From CAIQPS01 sp963721365 (GTDB lineage Bacteria; Actinomycetota; Thermoleophilia; RBG-16-64-13): a DNA stretch of 64,000 bases. Both the position numbers and the translations under genes were made by a program. Numbering within the stretch: the stretch's first letter is position 1; each line of letters starts with the position of its first letter. Positions 39,049-48,156 of this stretch are shown here, piece by piece. The DNA lies in the NCBI GenBank assembly GCA_963721365.1, contig CAVRJE010000008.1, forward strand, positions 62,001 through 126,000, given 5' to 3'. Below the pieces are notes generated by a model, which saw nothing but the letters and a program-made list of their open reading frames with translations, searched no databases and was not told where the DNA came from.

Positions 39049-40364
39049 CTACTTCTGCGACGCCTCGAGCGCCTGGTCGAGGTCGGCGATGATGTCGCTC
39101 ACGTCCTCTATGCCCACCGATATGCGCACCAGGTCGGGTGTCACTCCCGCCGCCGCCTGCTCCTCTGCGCTGAGTTGCTGGTGGGTGGTGGTGGCGGGCT
39201 GGATGACGAGGGTCTTGGCGTCGAGGATGTTGGCCAGATGCGACGCCAGCTTCACCGACGCGATGAACTTCTTCGCCGGCTCCAGGCCGCCTTTGACGCC
39301 GAAGCTGAAGACGGCGCCCGGACCCAGCGGCAGGTATCTCTGCGCCCGCTCGTAGTCCGGGTGATCCGGCAGCCCGGCGTAGTCGACCCAGGACACCGCC
39401 GGGTGCGCTTTGAGGTGCTCGGCCACCGCCTGGGCGTTCGCCGCGTGGGCTCTGGCCCGCAGCGGCAGCGTCTCGAGCCCCTGGATGAAGAGCCAGGCGT
39501 TGAACGGCGACAGCGCCGCGCCCAGGTCGCGGAGCAGGCCGGTGCGGATCTTGAGCAGATACGCGAGGCCCCGGAGCGACCGCCTTCTCGTGGTTCCCGA
39601 ACGCCTCCCAGAAATTCACGCCGTGGTAGGCAAGATCCGGTTCCGTTATCTCCGGATATCTGCCGGCCGCCTTCCAGTCGAAGTCGCCCTTGTCGACGAT
39701 CGCGCCCCCGATAGAGGTGCCGTGGCCCCCGATCATCTTGGTGAGCGAGTACACGGCGATGTCGGCCCCGTGCTCGAACGGGTTGAAGAGCGGGGGCGGC
39801 GTGACCGTGTTGTCGACGATCAGAGGCAGCTTGTGCTTGTGCGCCACCTCGGCGATGGCCTCGAAATCGTCCACGTTGCCCTTCGGGTTGCCGATGGACT
39901 CGGTGTAGAGCAGCCGGGTGTTCTCGTCGATGGCCCGCTCGAAGTTGGCCGGGTCGCTCGAATCGACAAAGCGGGCTTCGATCCCGAAGCGCTTGAGCGG
40001 GAACGAGAACTGGGTGTAGGTGCCGCCGTAGAGCTTGTCGCCGGTCACGAAGTTCTGGCCCACCGAGGTGATGGCCGCGATGGCGTAGAAGATGGCGGCC
40101 TGGCCGGAAGCCGTGGCCAGGGAGCCGGCGGCGCCGTGAAGGGCCGCGAGCCGCTGCTCGAGCACCTCGGTGGTGGGATTGGTCAGCCGGGTGTAGAGAT
40201 TGCCGAACTCCTTGAGGGCGAAGAGGTTCGCGGCGTGCTCGCTGTCGCGGAACACGTAGCTGCTGGTCTGATAGATGGGGACCGCCCGGGAGAGCGTCTC
40301 CTGGTCGGGGGTATGGCCCGGCGTGGAGGGCCAGAGTGTCCAGTTTGTACCCTTTGTCGGTCAT
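39049..40364 (-). CDS. metY: O-acetylhomoserine sulfhydrylase (frameshifted)
   Basis: PLP enzyme of the Cys/Met metabolism family, about 430 residues, which makes homocysteine from O-acetylhomoserine and sulfide. N-terminal KGYKLDTLALHAG; YTRLTNPTTEVLEQRLAALH; GQAAIFYAIAAITSVGQNFV; TESIGNPKGNVDDFEAI; PLP-lysine in AVYSLTKMIGGHGTSIGG; C-terminal IQPATTTHQQLSAEEQAAAG and RISVGIED. Long MetY type rather than the shorter MetB/MetC. Frame changes near 40270 and 39570. Confidence 0.92.
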
Positions 40365-40503
40365 GTCAGGGCCTTTCTCTTTGAGGTCATGTCGTTAGAA
40401 TCAGGACGCCAAAGTGCGTCGAACCACGGCGTGAAGCTCCGTCTTGCGGAGCGGCCGCATTCGCCGCCCGGCCGCTCGACTGGGCACCGGGAAGCGTGCC
40501 GCC

Positions 40504-40953
40504 CTATATCGCGTAGTTGATGGCTTCGCACTCATAAGATTCGATCTCCTGATCGACAAGGTCCTGGAAGCTCGTCCCGTCGAAGACGTCCATCATCGCC
40601 TGGTGAGCCTTCTGCCACATCGGCAGCAGCACGCAGCCCGCCTGGAGCGCGCAGGCGGCCTCTCCCGCGGCGCCGGCGCAATCGATCTCGGACACCGCTC
40701 CCTGGACAAGCCGTACCACCTCGCCCACCGAGATGTCCTGGGGCGCCCGGCTGAGCCGGTAGCCGCCCTCTTTGCCCCGCACCGATTCTATTATCCCCGC
40801 TTGGCGGAGCTGATTGAGGATGTTCTCGAGGAAGCGAACGGGGACGTACTGGGCCTCCGCCACCTGCGCGGCTTTGACCGGCACGGAGCCGTGCCGCTTG
40901 GCCAGTTCGAAGACCGCCCGTACCGCGTATTGAGACTTCTGCGAGAGGACCAC
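40504..40953 (-). CDS. Rrf2-family transcriptional regulator
   Basis: 149 residues, complete. Winged helix QYAVRAVFELAKRHGSVPVK and QYVPVRFLENILNQLRQAGI, the wing ESVRGKEGGYRLSRAP, then the cysteine segment SEIDCAGAAGEAACALQAGC, as in the iron-sulfur or thiol-sensing members (IscR, NsrR, CymR-like). It sits at the head of metY-cysK, so a CymR-like control of cysteine synthesis is a good hypothesis. GTG start at 40953. It has a strong promoter with two direct repeats (41011-41059). Confidence 0.92.
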   Translation of the reverse strand: MVLSQKSQYAVRAVFELAKRHGSVPVKAAQVAEAQYVPVRFLENILNQLRQAGIIESVRGKEGGYRLSRAPQDISVGEVVRLVQGAVSEIDCAGAAGEAACALQAGCVLLPMWQKAHQAMMDVFDGTSFQDLVDQEIESYECEAINYAI

Positions 40954-41010
40954 CGGCGGAGCTCCGCCTTTCTGGCTCCCGGTGGGCTCTCCACGCCACC
41001 GGCCACCTTA

Positions 41011-41059
41011 AGTACACTAACTTGGTCGGCATAGTAGACTAACTGGACCATCCTGTCAA
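41011..41059 (-). promoter_or_regulatory. rrf2 promoter with two phased direct repeats
   Basis: On the minus strand TTGACA (41054-41059), a 17-base spacer and TACTAT (41031-41036) give a near-consensus promoter. AGTTAGTCTACT (41033-41044) overlaps the -10, and AGTTAGTGTACT (41011-41022) lies exactly 22 bases further downstream. Two turns of helix apart, they look like an operator for the Rrf2 regulator encoded next. Confidence 0.7.
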
Positions 41060-41170
41060 GAGGTGCCTGCGAGACCATACTCCAGTAGTTCGAATGGTAG
41101 ATAATGGCCCAGATGTCTTGGGTGCGATAGCTCAAGACGAACGAAGCTCGCGAAACATGGAGGTGCAGCC

Positions 41171-41551
41171 GTGGCAGAGTTGGCCAAGTGGCCTGAGTTG
41201 GAACGCCTCGACAATCCGCTCGACCCCGAGGCGGCCGCTTTGGCGCCGGTCGAGATCAGGTTTCAGGTGAAGCCGGGACCTGGAGAGAAATGGGACGCAG
41301 AACTGGCCGCCGAGTGCTCGGTAGCCGATCGACCCGCTCCAAGTCCGGGCGCCGTCACCAGTTTCGGGGCATGGGAAAAAGATGAGACGCCCACCCTCTA
41401 CTGCTATGCCCTTGCCCGCAACGTGCGCGACGGCGACACCGTGAAGCTGAAAGTGCATCCGCGGGACAAACACCATCGGGAGACGGCCGAGGTTCTCTGG
41501 GAGAAGGAGTTCCGGGTCCGAGCGGACGGCGACAAGCTCAAGCTGGAGTAG
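41171..41551 (+). CDS. Hypothetical protein
   Basis: 126 residues, GTG start with GGAGG eight bases upstream. Not recognised. Sequence is charged and likely beta-rich, without signal peptide or membrane segment: VEIRFQVKPGPGEKWDAELA, then FGAWEKDETPTLYCYALARN and GDTVKLKVHPRDKHHRETAE. Reading, ribosome site and codon use look genuine. It stands alone, divergent from rrf2 and convergent with the next gene. Confidence 0.6.
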   Translation: MAELAKWPELERLDNPLDPEAAALAPVEIRFQVKPGPGEKWDAELAAECSVADRPAPSPGAVTSFGAWEKDETPTLYCYALARNVRDGDTVKLKVHPRDKHHRETAEVLWEKEFRVRADGDKLKLE

Positions 41552-41589
41552 CCGTTTGGTCGGCCACGCGCCGGGCCGGATTGCGGTCT

Positions 41590-41895
41590 CTAGACCCCGT
41601 CGCGATACTGCCCGGCGATCCGCTTCTCCTCGGCGGTCAGCGCCGAGTTCTGCACCCGACGTACGAAACTCCAGTGATCGCCCACCGGACAGCGCTGCAG
41701 CCTCGTCCACCCCAGGCTGATCTCCCTTGAGGACAGCTTGCGGTTCCAGGCCGTAGTGAAGAGGTGCCCGCGACCGCAACGCGCCACGACCTCGCCTACC
41801 TGGTGGTAGCCGCGGCGCTTGGCAAGGACGGCCCCGGCCGCGAACGCCAAGAGGGCGGCGATGACAACGATGATGATGGGGACTACTGACGACAC
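41590..41895 (-). CDS. Small membrane-anchored protein with Cys/His motif
   Basis: 102 residues: an N-terminal membrane segment (VVPIIIVVIAALLAFAAGAV), then ARCGRGHLFTTAW and LQRCPVGDHWSFVRRV, two Cys-x-x-Gly-His-like pairs that could bind zinc. The family is not named by me; a transcript beginning at the start codon is likely because TATACT (41902-41907) ends six bases before the GTG at 41893-41895. Confidence 0.65.
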   Translation of the reverse strand: MSSVVPIIIVVIAALLAFAAGAVLAKRRGYHQVGEVVARCGRGHLFTTAWNRKLSSREISLGWTRLQRCPVGDHWSFVRRVQNSALTAEEKRIAGQYRDGV

Positions 41896-42003
41896 GCGGT
41901 CAGTATAGTCTCCCACGCCGACAGCCGGCAGGGCCAGACAGGTCTCCGGGGACGCGGGACAACTGGGCAAGCCAGAGGGGGCTCTAGCCGCATAGCTCCC
42001 AGA

Positions 42004-42126
42004 GTGGCTCCGACTGCAAACGTGCGCCGCGACTCCGTCTCCCGGCTCCTCAAGGCCCGGCGCGGTCCTGGCGATAGGGACAGAGAAGACGCGAGAGAGC
42101 TCCTGGCGGCAGGTGAGATGCTGTGA
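42004..42126 (+). CDS. Possible small ORF coupled to the next gene
   Basis: A 40-residue reading, charged (RRDSVSRLLKARRGPGDRD), whose stop TGA overlaps the GTG start of the following membrane gene (GTGA). Start is GTG at 42004 without clear ribosome site. Only the overlap and the lack of stops support it. Confidence 0.35.
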   Translation: MAPTANVRRDSVSRLLKARRGPGDRDREDARELLAAGEML

Positions 42127-42342
42127 ACCTCGACCTGGGTACCATCCTCTTGGGAGGCTTCATCGGCCTCATGTGGCCTGGCTCTGGTGTCCTACGGGCG
42201 GAAGGGGCTTCGTATCCCCCACATCGTCGTCGGCCTGATACTGCTCGTCTATCCGTACTTCGTCGGGAACTCGATCGCGATCGTCGTCATCGCGGTAGCC
42301 CTCGTCGCAGGCCTGACTCTCGTATCCCGTCTCGGCTACTGA
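42123..42342 (+). CDS. Small membrane protein (one frameshift)
   Basis: About 72 residues with three hydrophobic stretches: LDLGTILLGGFIGL, IPHIVVGLILLVYPYFV and SIAIVVIAVALVAGLTLV, ending VSRLGY with TGA at 42340-42342. Frame change near 42175. Not recognised beyond a small-membrane-protein look. Ends six bases from the converging phosphatase stop. Confidence 0.55.
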
Positions 42343-42347
42343 CCGGG

Positions 42348-43212
42348 CTAAGCCGTCAGCGCCTCCAGCAGCGCCGGAAGATCGGCGAGTGTCACGAGCA
42401 CGTGGTCGGGAAGGTCGGCACTCCCCTCCGCGCGCGCCCGCTCCAGGTCGGCGGAGCTGGTGACGCCGGTGAGCACGAGCGCGGTTATCATGCCCGCCCG
42501 CCGGCCCATCCCGATGTCGGTGCTCATGCGGTCCCCGACAAAGAGAGTCTGAGCTCGCGGGCACCCCGGTCACGGCGGCGAGCACCTCGGCCAGGCCGAG
42601 ACCGGGCTTGCCCATGAAGACCGGTTCTTTCTGGGCGGCGGTCGCGACCGCCGCCACCACCGATCCCGCTCCGGGCAGGAGACCGCTGGGAGTCGGGAAG
42701 GTGGCATCGGGATTGGTGCCGACGAAGAGAGCGCCGGCGATGATCGCTGCCTGGGCCTGGGCGAGAGCCGCAAAGGTGAAGCCGCGGTCCATCCCGACTA
42801 CGACGGCCTGGTAGGATGCGGCGCGCGGCCGCGGCGGCGCGGCAGCCGCCGCGCCGTCCGGCCTGGGCGCCGCCGGCTCCCCGCCCGCGCGAACGGGCGC
42901 CAGCCCGGCTTCCGCCAACTCCCTCAGCAGCCCCGCTTCGCCGACGACCAGCACGGGAGCGCCCTCAGGCAGCCTTTGCCGAAGCCACCGGGCGGTCACA
43001 TAGCCGGAGGTAAGTACCCGATCGACGCCGGCCGGCAGGCCGGCGGCAGCCAGGCGCTCGGAGACCGCCTCCCGGTGGGCCGTGGAGTTGTTGCTGACAT
43101 AGCGAAGGTCGAAGCCGCGCTCGACGACGGTGGTGAGGGCTTGAACAGCATTCGGAAGGATGGTCCCGCCCAGCCAGACGACCCCGTCGAGATCGACGGC
43201 GACAAGCCGCAC
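42348..43212 (-). CDS. NagD-like HAD phosphatase (one frameshift)
   Basis: About 287 residues of HAD class IIA. Motif I LVAVDLDGVVWLGGT, motif II RYVSNNSTAHR, cap region with VVVGMDRGFTF, FVGTNPDATFPT, Lys in VFMGKPGLGLAEV, motif IV FVGDRMSTDIGMGRRAGM after a frame change near 42557. It resembles phosphoglycolate/4-nitrophenyl phosphatases. An Ala/Pro-rich insertion (EPAAPRPDGAAAAAPPRPRA) sits in the cap. The GTG at 43212 just before RLVAVDLDG is preferred; an upstream TTG at 43275 is possible. Confidence 0.85.
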
Positions 43213-43261
43213 CGGGCGGACCTCACTACGGGGCGCGCCTGCCGCGGGGGATCCGGTTCCA

Positions 43262-44477
43262 TCACACCAGCCCAAAGCCGTGGACCAACCGGCCCATTCC
43301 GGTGAACTGCAGCTCGATGGCCGCGTTGGGACAGACCTCGTGGCAGCAGTAGCAGCGGATGCATTTGTCGTCGTCGACCTTCGCCACCCGGGCCTTCTTG
43401 TCCATGACGATGGCCACCCCGGGACAGGCCTGTTCGCAGGAGCCGCATAGCGTGCAAGGGCCGGCCTGGGGACGGGGCCTGGGGCTGAAGCCGCTACGAA
43501 GCAGCGCGCGCCCGATCCCGCCGATCACCGACGAGTCCAACCCGTTGCTGGCGACGCCCTTGGACGGAGGCTGGAAGTCTTTGAGCACGAGTTCCGCTAC
43601 CGGCACTCCGATGGTCGGCAGGTCGGCGGCGCGACCACTCCACAGCCCTCGGTCGCGGGCCACCGATAGTAACGGGACTGGCCGCCGCGTCGAACCCCGC
43701 GATGCGGCAGCACACCGCGTCCATGGCGACCGTATCGGCGCCGGCCATGAGCAGGCCGAGCTGCCTGGGCGTGCCTCCCGTGCCCGGGCCCTTCCCCTCC
43801 ATGGCGACGATGGCATCCATGATGCTCAGCCGCGGACGGATCAGCGAGGCCACGTCGAGGAGCATGCCCGCGAACCGCTCCCGCTGGGCGAACTTGCCGT
43901 GATACCCGACCTTGGTGAGCCCCGGGATCACACCGAACACGTTCTTGGTGGCTCCGGTGAAGATCATGAAGGCGTGGGTCTTGAATTTGGGGAGGTTGAT
44001 GATGCCGTCGACCTGCAAGACCGGCTTGATCACCTCGACCCGTTTGACCACCTGGCCGTCCGGGTGCGCGACCCCCTCCCACTCCGTGTCCAGGCTCAGC
44101 TCGAAGCCGTACCGGTCGGCCACGTCGCGGTATCCGGTCTTGCGGAAGAGGCGCTCCAGCATCCTCTTGGAAGGCAGGATCCCCGACCCCGGGCTTTCCA
44201 CCAGCACCGGCGTCGCCCCCGCCTCCTTCACGGCAAGGGCCGCCGCGGCCAATACCGCGGGATGGGTGACGATGGCCTGGGCCGGATCCGACCCGAGCAA
44301 GAGGTTCGGTTTGAGCCCAATGCGCTCTCCCGGCTTGACGAAGGCGCTCATGCCCCCCAGGGGAGCGAGGGCCTCCCGTAGCGCCGCCCGCACTCCTTCG
44401 AGCTCGTAGTCGTTGCAGCGCACTATCGAAACGGGCCCTGGGGCGGGCCCGACCCGGATCTCCGTTGTATGCGGCAT
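43262..44477 (-). CDS. DUF362 protein with C-terminal 2x[4Fe-4S] ferredoxin (one frameshift)
   Basis: About 400 residues. The DUF362 part reads ERIGLKPNLLLG, IVTHPAVLAAAALAVKEAGA, LPKFKTHAFMIFTGATKNVF and ADTVAMDAVCC. After a frame change near 43675 it ends with a bacterial ferredoxin domain with two clusters: CTLCGSCEQACPG and CIRCYCCHEVCPN. Electron-transfer role likely, partner unknown. ATG at 44477 has AGGAGGTGG upstream. Confidence 0.85.
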
Positions 44478-44574
44478 GCCACCTCCTGTCTAACGCGGCT
44501 GCTATTCTATCCCGATAGAGCCGCACGACACGCCGCTCACCCCTGACATGCCGTCCACGGGAGGCCGACGTTCC

Positions 44575-45300
44575 ATGCCAGCCACGACATTCACGAGCAA
44601 TCTACTCGAGAAGATCCCGCGTAGCAGCGATACCACCAGCTATCGCTTTTCGCGGCCTCCCGACTACACCTTCAAGGCGGGGCAGTGGTACACCATAACC
44701 ATCCCTTCCCCCGAAGGCCCGCTCGACCATCACTTCAGCCACGCGGACTCGCCTACCGAGTCGCAGATCGAGCTGACCACCAGGCTGACCGGCTCCCCCT
44801 TCAAGAAGACGCTCGACGCGCTGCCGCTAGGGGCTCAGGTCGAGATCCAGGGCGCGTACGGCGCCTTCCTCTTCGGGTACGACAAACCCAAGATCGCCTT
44901 CCTCACCGGAGGTATAGGAGTCACTCCGGTGCGCAGCATGCTGCGGTATCTGGCCGATACGAAGGGAGCGGGCAGGGTAGCAGGGCAAGAATTGACCGTT
45001 TTTTACGGGAGCATGACCGAGGACGGTATCGTCTACAAAGCCGAGTTCGACGAGTTCGAGCGCGTGATCCCCGGGCTCCGGGTGGTCCACGTCATCACCA
45101 ACCCCACCGCGGACTGGAAGGGATACGGCGGGTTCATCACGGCCGGCATCGTCCGGGCCGAGCTCTCCGACCCCCAGGCCTGGACCTACTACGTGGTCGG
45201 CCCGCCGCCGATGATCACCGCCATGGACAAGTTGCTCGCGCAGTTGGAGATCACTCAGGGTCAGATCGTGGTCGAGAGTTTCGCGGGCTATACCTCCTAG
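44575..45300 (+). CDS. Ferredoxin-NADP reductase-type oxidoreductase
   Basis: 241 residues, complete. N-terminal FAD-binding barrel with FKAGQWYTITIP and DHHFSHADSPT (the HFS in place of the usual RxYS), NAD(P)-binding half with IAFLTGGIGVTPVRSMLRYL and the end VVGPPPMITAMDKLL. No 2Fe-2S domain. It would pass electrons between NAD(P)H and a separate carrier. ATG at 44575 with GGAGG upstream is chosen over one 27 bases earlier. Confidence 0.85.
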   Translation: MPATTFTSNLLEKIPRSSDTTSYRFSRPPDYTFKAGQWYTITIPSPEGPLDHHFSHADSPTESQIELTTRLTGSPFKKTLDALPLGAQVEIQGAYGAFLFGYDKPKIAFLTGGIGVTPVRSMLRYLADTKGAGRVAGQELTVFYGSMTEDGIVYKAEFDEFERVIPGLRVVHVITNPTADWKGYGGFITAGIVRAELSDPQAWTYYVVGPPPMITAMDKLLAQLEITQGQIVVESFAGYTS

Positions 45301-45316
45301 CCGGCCGGCCGGCCGG
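45301..45316. repeat. (CCGG)4 palindromic tract after the reductase gene
   Basis: Four tandem CCGG units directly after the stop codon, the same block as at 17344-17363 after feoB. Confidence 0.5.
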
Positions 45317-45337
45317 TACTCGGGCAGGCCAGGACAC

Positions 45338-47278
45338 GTGCAAGAGCCCCGAAGACTGACGCTTCCCCAGGGAGCCGGCACAGCGATCTTTGCCGGGGGC
45401 GGCGCGTGGCTCCCCGGGAATGAGGCCGTCCTGTTGAGCGACCCCTCCCGGATCCTGGTGGCGACCGACGCTGCCGAGTTGCCGGCGCTCCTTGCCGAGA
45501 TAGAGGCCGAACAATCCCGGGGGCAGTACGTCGCGGGATATCTCGCCTATGAGGCCGGGGCGGCCTTCCGGTTGACCGTCCGAGACGGTCCGGCCCATCC
45601 CCTTCCCGCCGAAGCCCTGGCTTGCGACTCGGTCCCGCTGGCCTGGATGGCGGTCTATCCCCCGGAGTCGGCGGTCCTCGTCCCGGCGCAGGAATGGGCA
45701 GGCTATCTGGACGGCTTCGACGTCTCCCGCGCGGCCCGGCTGCTCGCAAGCATAAAGCTCGACCTGAACGTGAGCAAAGACGACTACCGTCCGGCGATCG
45801 CCAGGGTGCGCGACTACATCGCCGCGGGCGATACCTACCAGGTCAACTACACGGTAAGGGGCCGCTTCGCACTGCCCGGCTTCGGGCCGGCCGAGGGAGC
45901 CGGCGCCGAGGCCCTCGGCCCCCTCGACTACTTCCTCGCGCTCGTGGTGCGGCAGCCCGTGCCCTACGCGGCCTTCCTCGACCTCGGCGACACTCAGGTG
46001 ATCAGCCTGTCCCCCGAGCTGTTCCTGCGCCGGGACGGCGAGCGTCTGGAAAGCCGGCCCATGAAGGGCACCAGCCCCCGCGGCGCGACCCATCCGGCCG
46101 ACGTGGCCCTCGCCTACGAACTCGCGGACACTCAGAAGGAGCGGGCGGAGAACCTGATGATCGTCGACATGGTCCGGAACGACCTGGGACGGGTGTGCCG
46201 CACGGGCAGTGTCCACGTGCCGACGCTCTTCGCCCTCGAGCCGTACCGGACGGTATGGCAGATGACCAGCACCGTCCAGGGGCTCCTGCAGCCGGGCACC
46301 TCGCTGGTCGACATCATGCGCGCCGTGTTCCCGGGAGCTTCCATCACCGGAGCTCCCAAGCATCACACCATGGAGATCATCGCCGAGGTGGAGACGGAGC
46401 CCCGGGGCGTCTATACCGGCACCGTGGGGCTGTTCTCGCCGGGCGGGGACTTCACCGGCAACATCGCGATCCGCACCATCCTTCACCGCGACGGACGGTG
46501 CACGCTCGGCGTCGGCTCGGGGATCGTGTGGGACGCCACGGCGCCGGCAGAATACGAGGAGACGCTGGCGAAGGCGCAGTTCGCTCTGGCGCCGGCGAAT
46601 GACGAGTGGCGGCCGGCTCGGGCGCCCGCCGCGGGGGCCGACCTCCATCTCTTCGAGACCATCTTGCTCGAGGGCGACGGGAGCTATCGCTACCTCGACG
46701 ACCACCTGGCCCGCATGGCCGCATCCGCCCGGGCGCTCGGCTTCCCCTTCGCCGCCTCGGCCGCCGCGGAATCCCTTGACGATCTCGCCCGGTCCATCTC
46801 GGGGCCCCTCGTCGCCCGCCTCGATCTCGACGCCACCGGCGCCATGGAGATCTCCACCCGCGATGCGCCCCCGCCTCAGCCGGAGCCTGTCACCCTTTTG
46901 GTGTCCCCCTTCCGCACCGACCCCGACGATCCGCTGCTTCTCCACAAGACGAACCACCGCGGTTTCTACGACCGCGAGCACCGGCGGGCGGTCGCCGACG
47001 GTTGCTTCGACGCCTTGTTCGTCAATCGTCTGGACCGGGTCACGGAGGGCGCCATCACAAACATCTTCGCCCGCTTCGGCGACATGTGGGTCACACCGCC
47101 TCTCGAGGACGGGCTGCTGCCCGGCATCTGGCGCTCCCACTACCTGCTGGAGACCGGCGCGGTCGAGCGTTCGCTCGCCCTGGCCGATCTCCTGGCGGCC
47201 GATGAGATCGTCGCCGGCAACTCGGTGCGCGGTCCGGTCCGCGTGGAGCGGCTGGCGGCCGACCCGCTCACGTTCTAG
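45338..47278 (+). CDS. pabBC: Aminodeoxychorismate synthase component I / aminodeoxychorismate lyase fusion
   Basis: Complete, 646 residues. Residues ~1-430 are the chorismate-binding PabB part (NVSKDDYRPAIARVRDYIAA, SLSPELFLRRDGERLES, RPMKGTSPRGA, PGASITGAPKHHTMEII, GVYTGTVGLFSP). Residues ~435-646 are the PLP PabC-like lyase part (LHLFETILLE, LLHKTNHRGFYDREHR, ITNIFARFGDMWVTPPL). Together they make 4-aminobenzoate for folate from chorismate; the glutaminase component PabA is not in the window. GTG start at 45338. Gene is undamaged although surrounded by broken ones. Confidence 0.95.
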   Translation: MQEPRRLTLPQGAGTAIFAGGGAWLPGNEAVLLSDPSRILVATDAAELPALLAEIEAEQSRGQYVAGYLAYEAGAAFRLTVRDGPAHPLPAEALACDSVPLAWMAVYPPESAVLVPAQEWAGYLDGFDVSRAARLLASIKLDLNVSKDDYRPAIARVRDYIAAGDTYQVNYTVRGRFALPGFGPAEGAGAEALGPLDYFLALVVRQPVPYAAFLDLGDTQVISLSPELFLRRDGERLESRPMKGTSPRGATHPADVALAYELADTQKERAENLMIVDMVRNDLGRVCRTGSVHVPTLFALEPYRTVWQMTSTVQGLLQPGTSLVDIMRAVFPGASITGAPKHHTMEIIAEVETEPRGVYTGTVGLFSPGGDFTGNIAIRTILHRDGRCTLGVGSGIVWDATAPAEYEETLAKAQFALAPANDEWRPARAPAAGADLHLFETILLEGDGSYRYLDDHLARMAASARALGFPFAASAAAESLDDLARSISGPLVARLDLDATGAMEISTRDAPPPQPEPVTLLVSPFRTDPDDPLLLHKTNHRGFYDREHRRAVADGCFDALFVNRLDRVTEGAITNIFARFGDMWVTPPLEDGLLPGIWRSHYLLETGAVERSLALADLLAADEIVAGNSVRGPVRVERLAADPLTF

Positions 47279-47301
47279 GTCCGGCGCCGGCGCAGCGCCG
47301 G

Positions 47302-48152
47302 TCAGCCTATCGTCGGCGGGCGAATGCCCACGATTATCAAGATCAGCACGAGCGCCCCCAGGGCGAAGCGGTACCAGACGAACCCCCGCAAGGAGTGCGA
47401 CCGCACGTAGCCCGAGCAGGAACTTAGCGGCGAGATACCCGCTGATCAAAGCAGTCACCGTCCCGATCAGGAATGCTCCCTCCGTGTCCGGCGGCAACCC
47501 ACCCTGGGCGATGACCTTCACACCCTTGTACACTGCGCTCCCTCCGATGATCGGGATGGTGAGCAAGAACGCGTACCGGACCGCTTCTTCCCGGTTGATG
47601 CGAAGCCCGCGAAGGGCACTCAGGGTCACGCCCGAACGGGAGACGCCCGGGGCGAGCGCGGCCGCCTGGGCGACGCCCACGAACAGCGCGTGATACCAGC
47701 GGAGCGAGGCCAGGTTCTTGCTGCGGGGAGAAAGCGAGTCGGCCGCCCACATGATGGCGCCGAACACGATCAGAAGGATGGCGATCAGCCAGGGCTGGCC
47801 CAGCTTCTCCTCGATGAAGCTCTCGAAAGCGACGCCTATCAGGCCGGCCGGGATGGTGCTGATGAGCAGCAGCCACGCGAGCTTCTCTTCGCGCGTCTCG
47901 ATCTTGAAGCCGCCGGATGCTCCCGAAGAAGGCCTTGAGCAGCCGCCACACGTCGGCGCGCATCAGCACCAACACCGCGACGAACGTGCCCAGGTGCAGG
48001 GCGACGTCGAAGGTCTTCTCGAGGTCGAGCGACATGGTGAGCTGCCAGTCGAACAGCCACGGCACAAGGATCAGGTGAGCCGAGCTGGATATGGGGAAGA
48101 ACTCGGTGATGCCCTGGACCAGTCCCAGGATGATGGCCTGGATCGACGTCAT
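47302..48152 (-). CDS. uppP: Undecaprenyl-diphosphatase UppP (frameshifted)
   Basis: About 283 residues, polytopic membrane enzyme recycling the lipid carrier of peptidoglycan and giving bacitracin resistance. Motif 1 VQGITEFFPISSSAHLIL, motif 2 LAPGVSRSGVTL, plus LTIPIIGGSAVYK; the C-terminus ends VLILIIVGIRPPTIG. Frame changes near 47910 and 47415. ATG at 48152 lies four bases after the acnA stop, so uppP ends the leuA-acnA-uppP unit. Confidence 0.93.
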
Positions 48153-48156
48153 GGTG

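Noticed and set aside
40365..40503. A SAM or SAH riboswitch upstream of metY
   Set aside because: No conserved core elements could be recognised; only a 6-bp hairpin (GCTCCG/CGGAGC) is seen.
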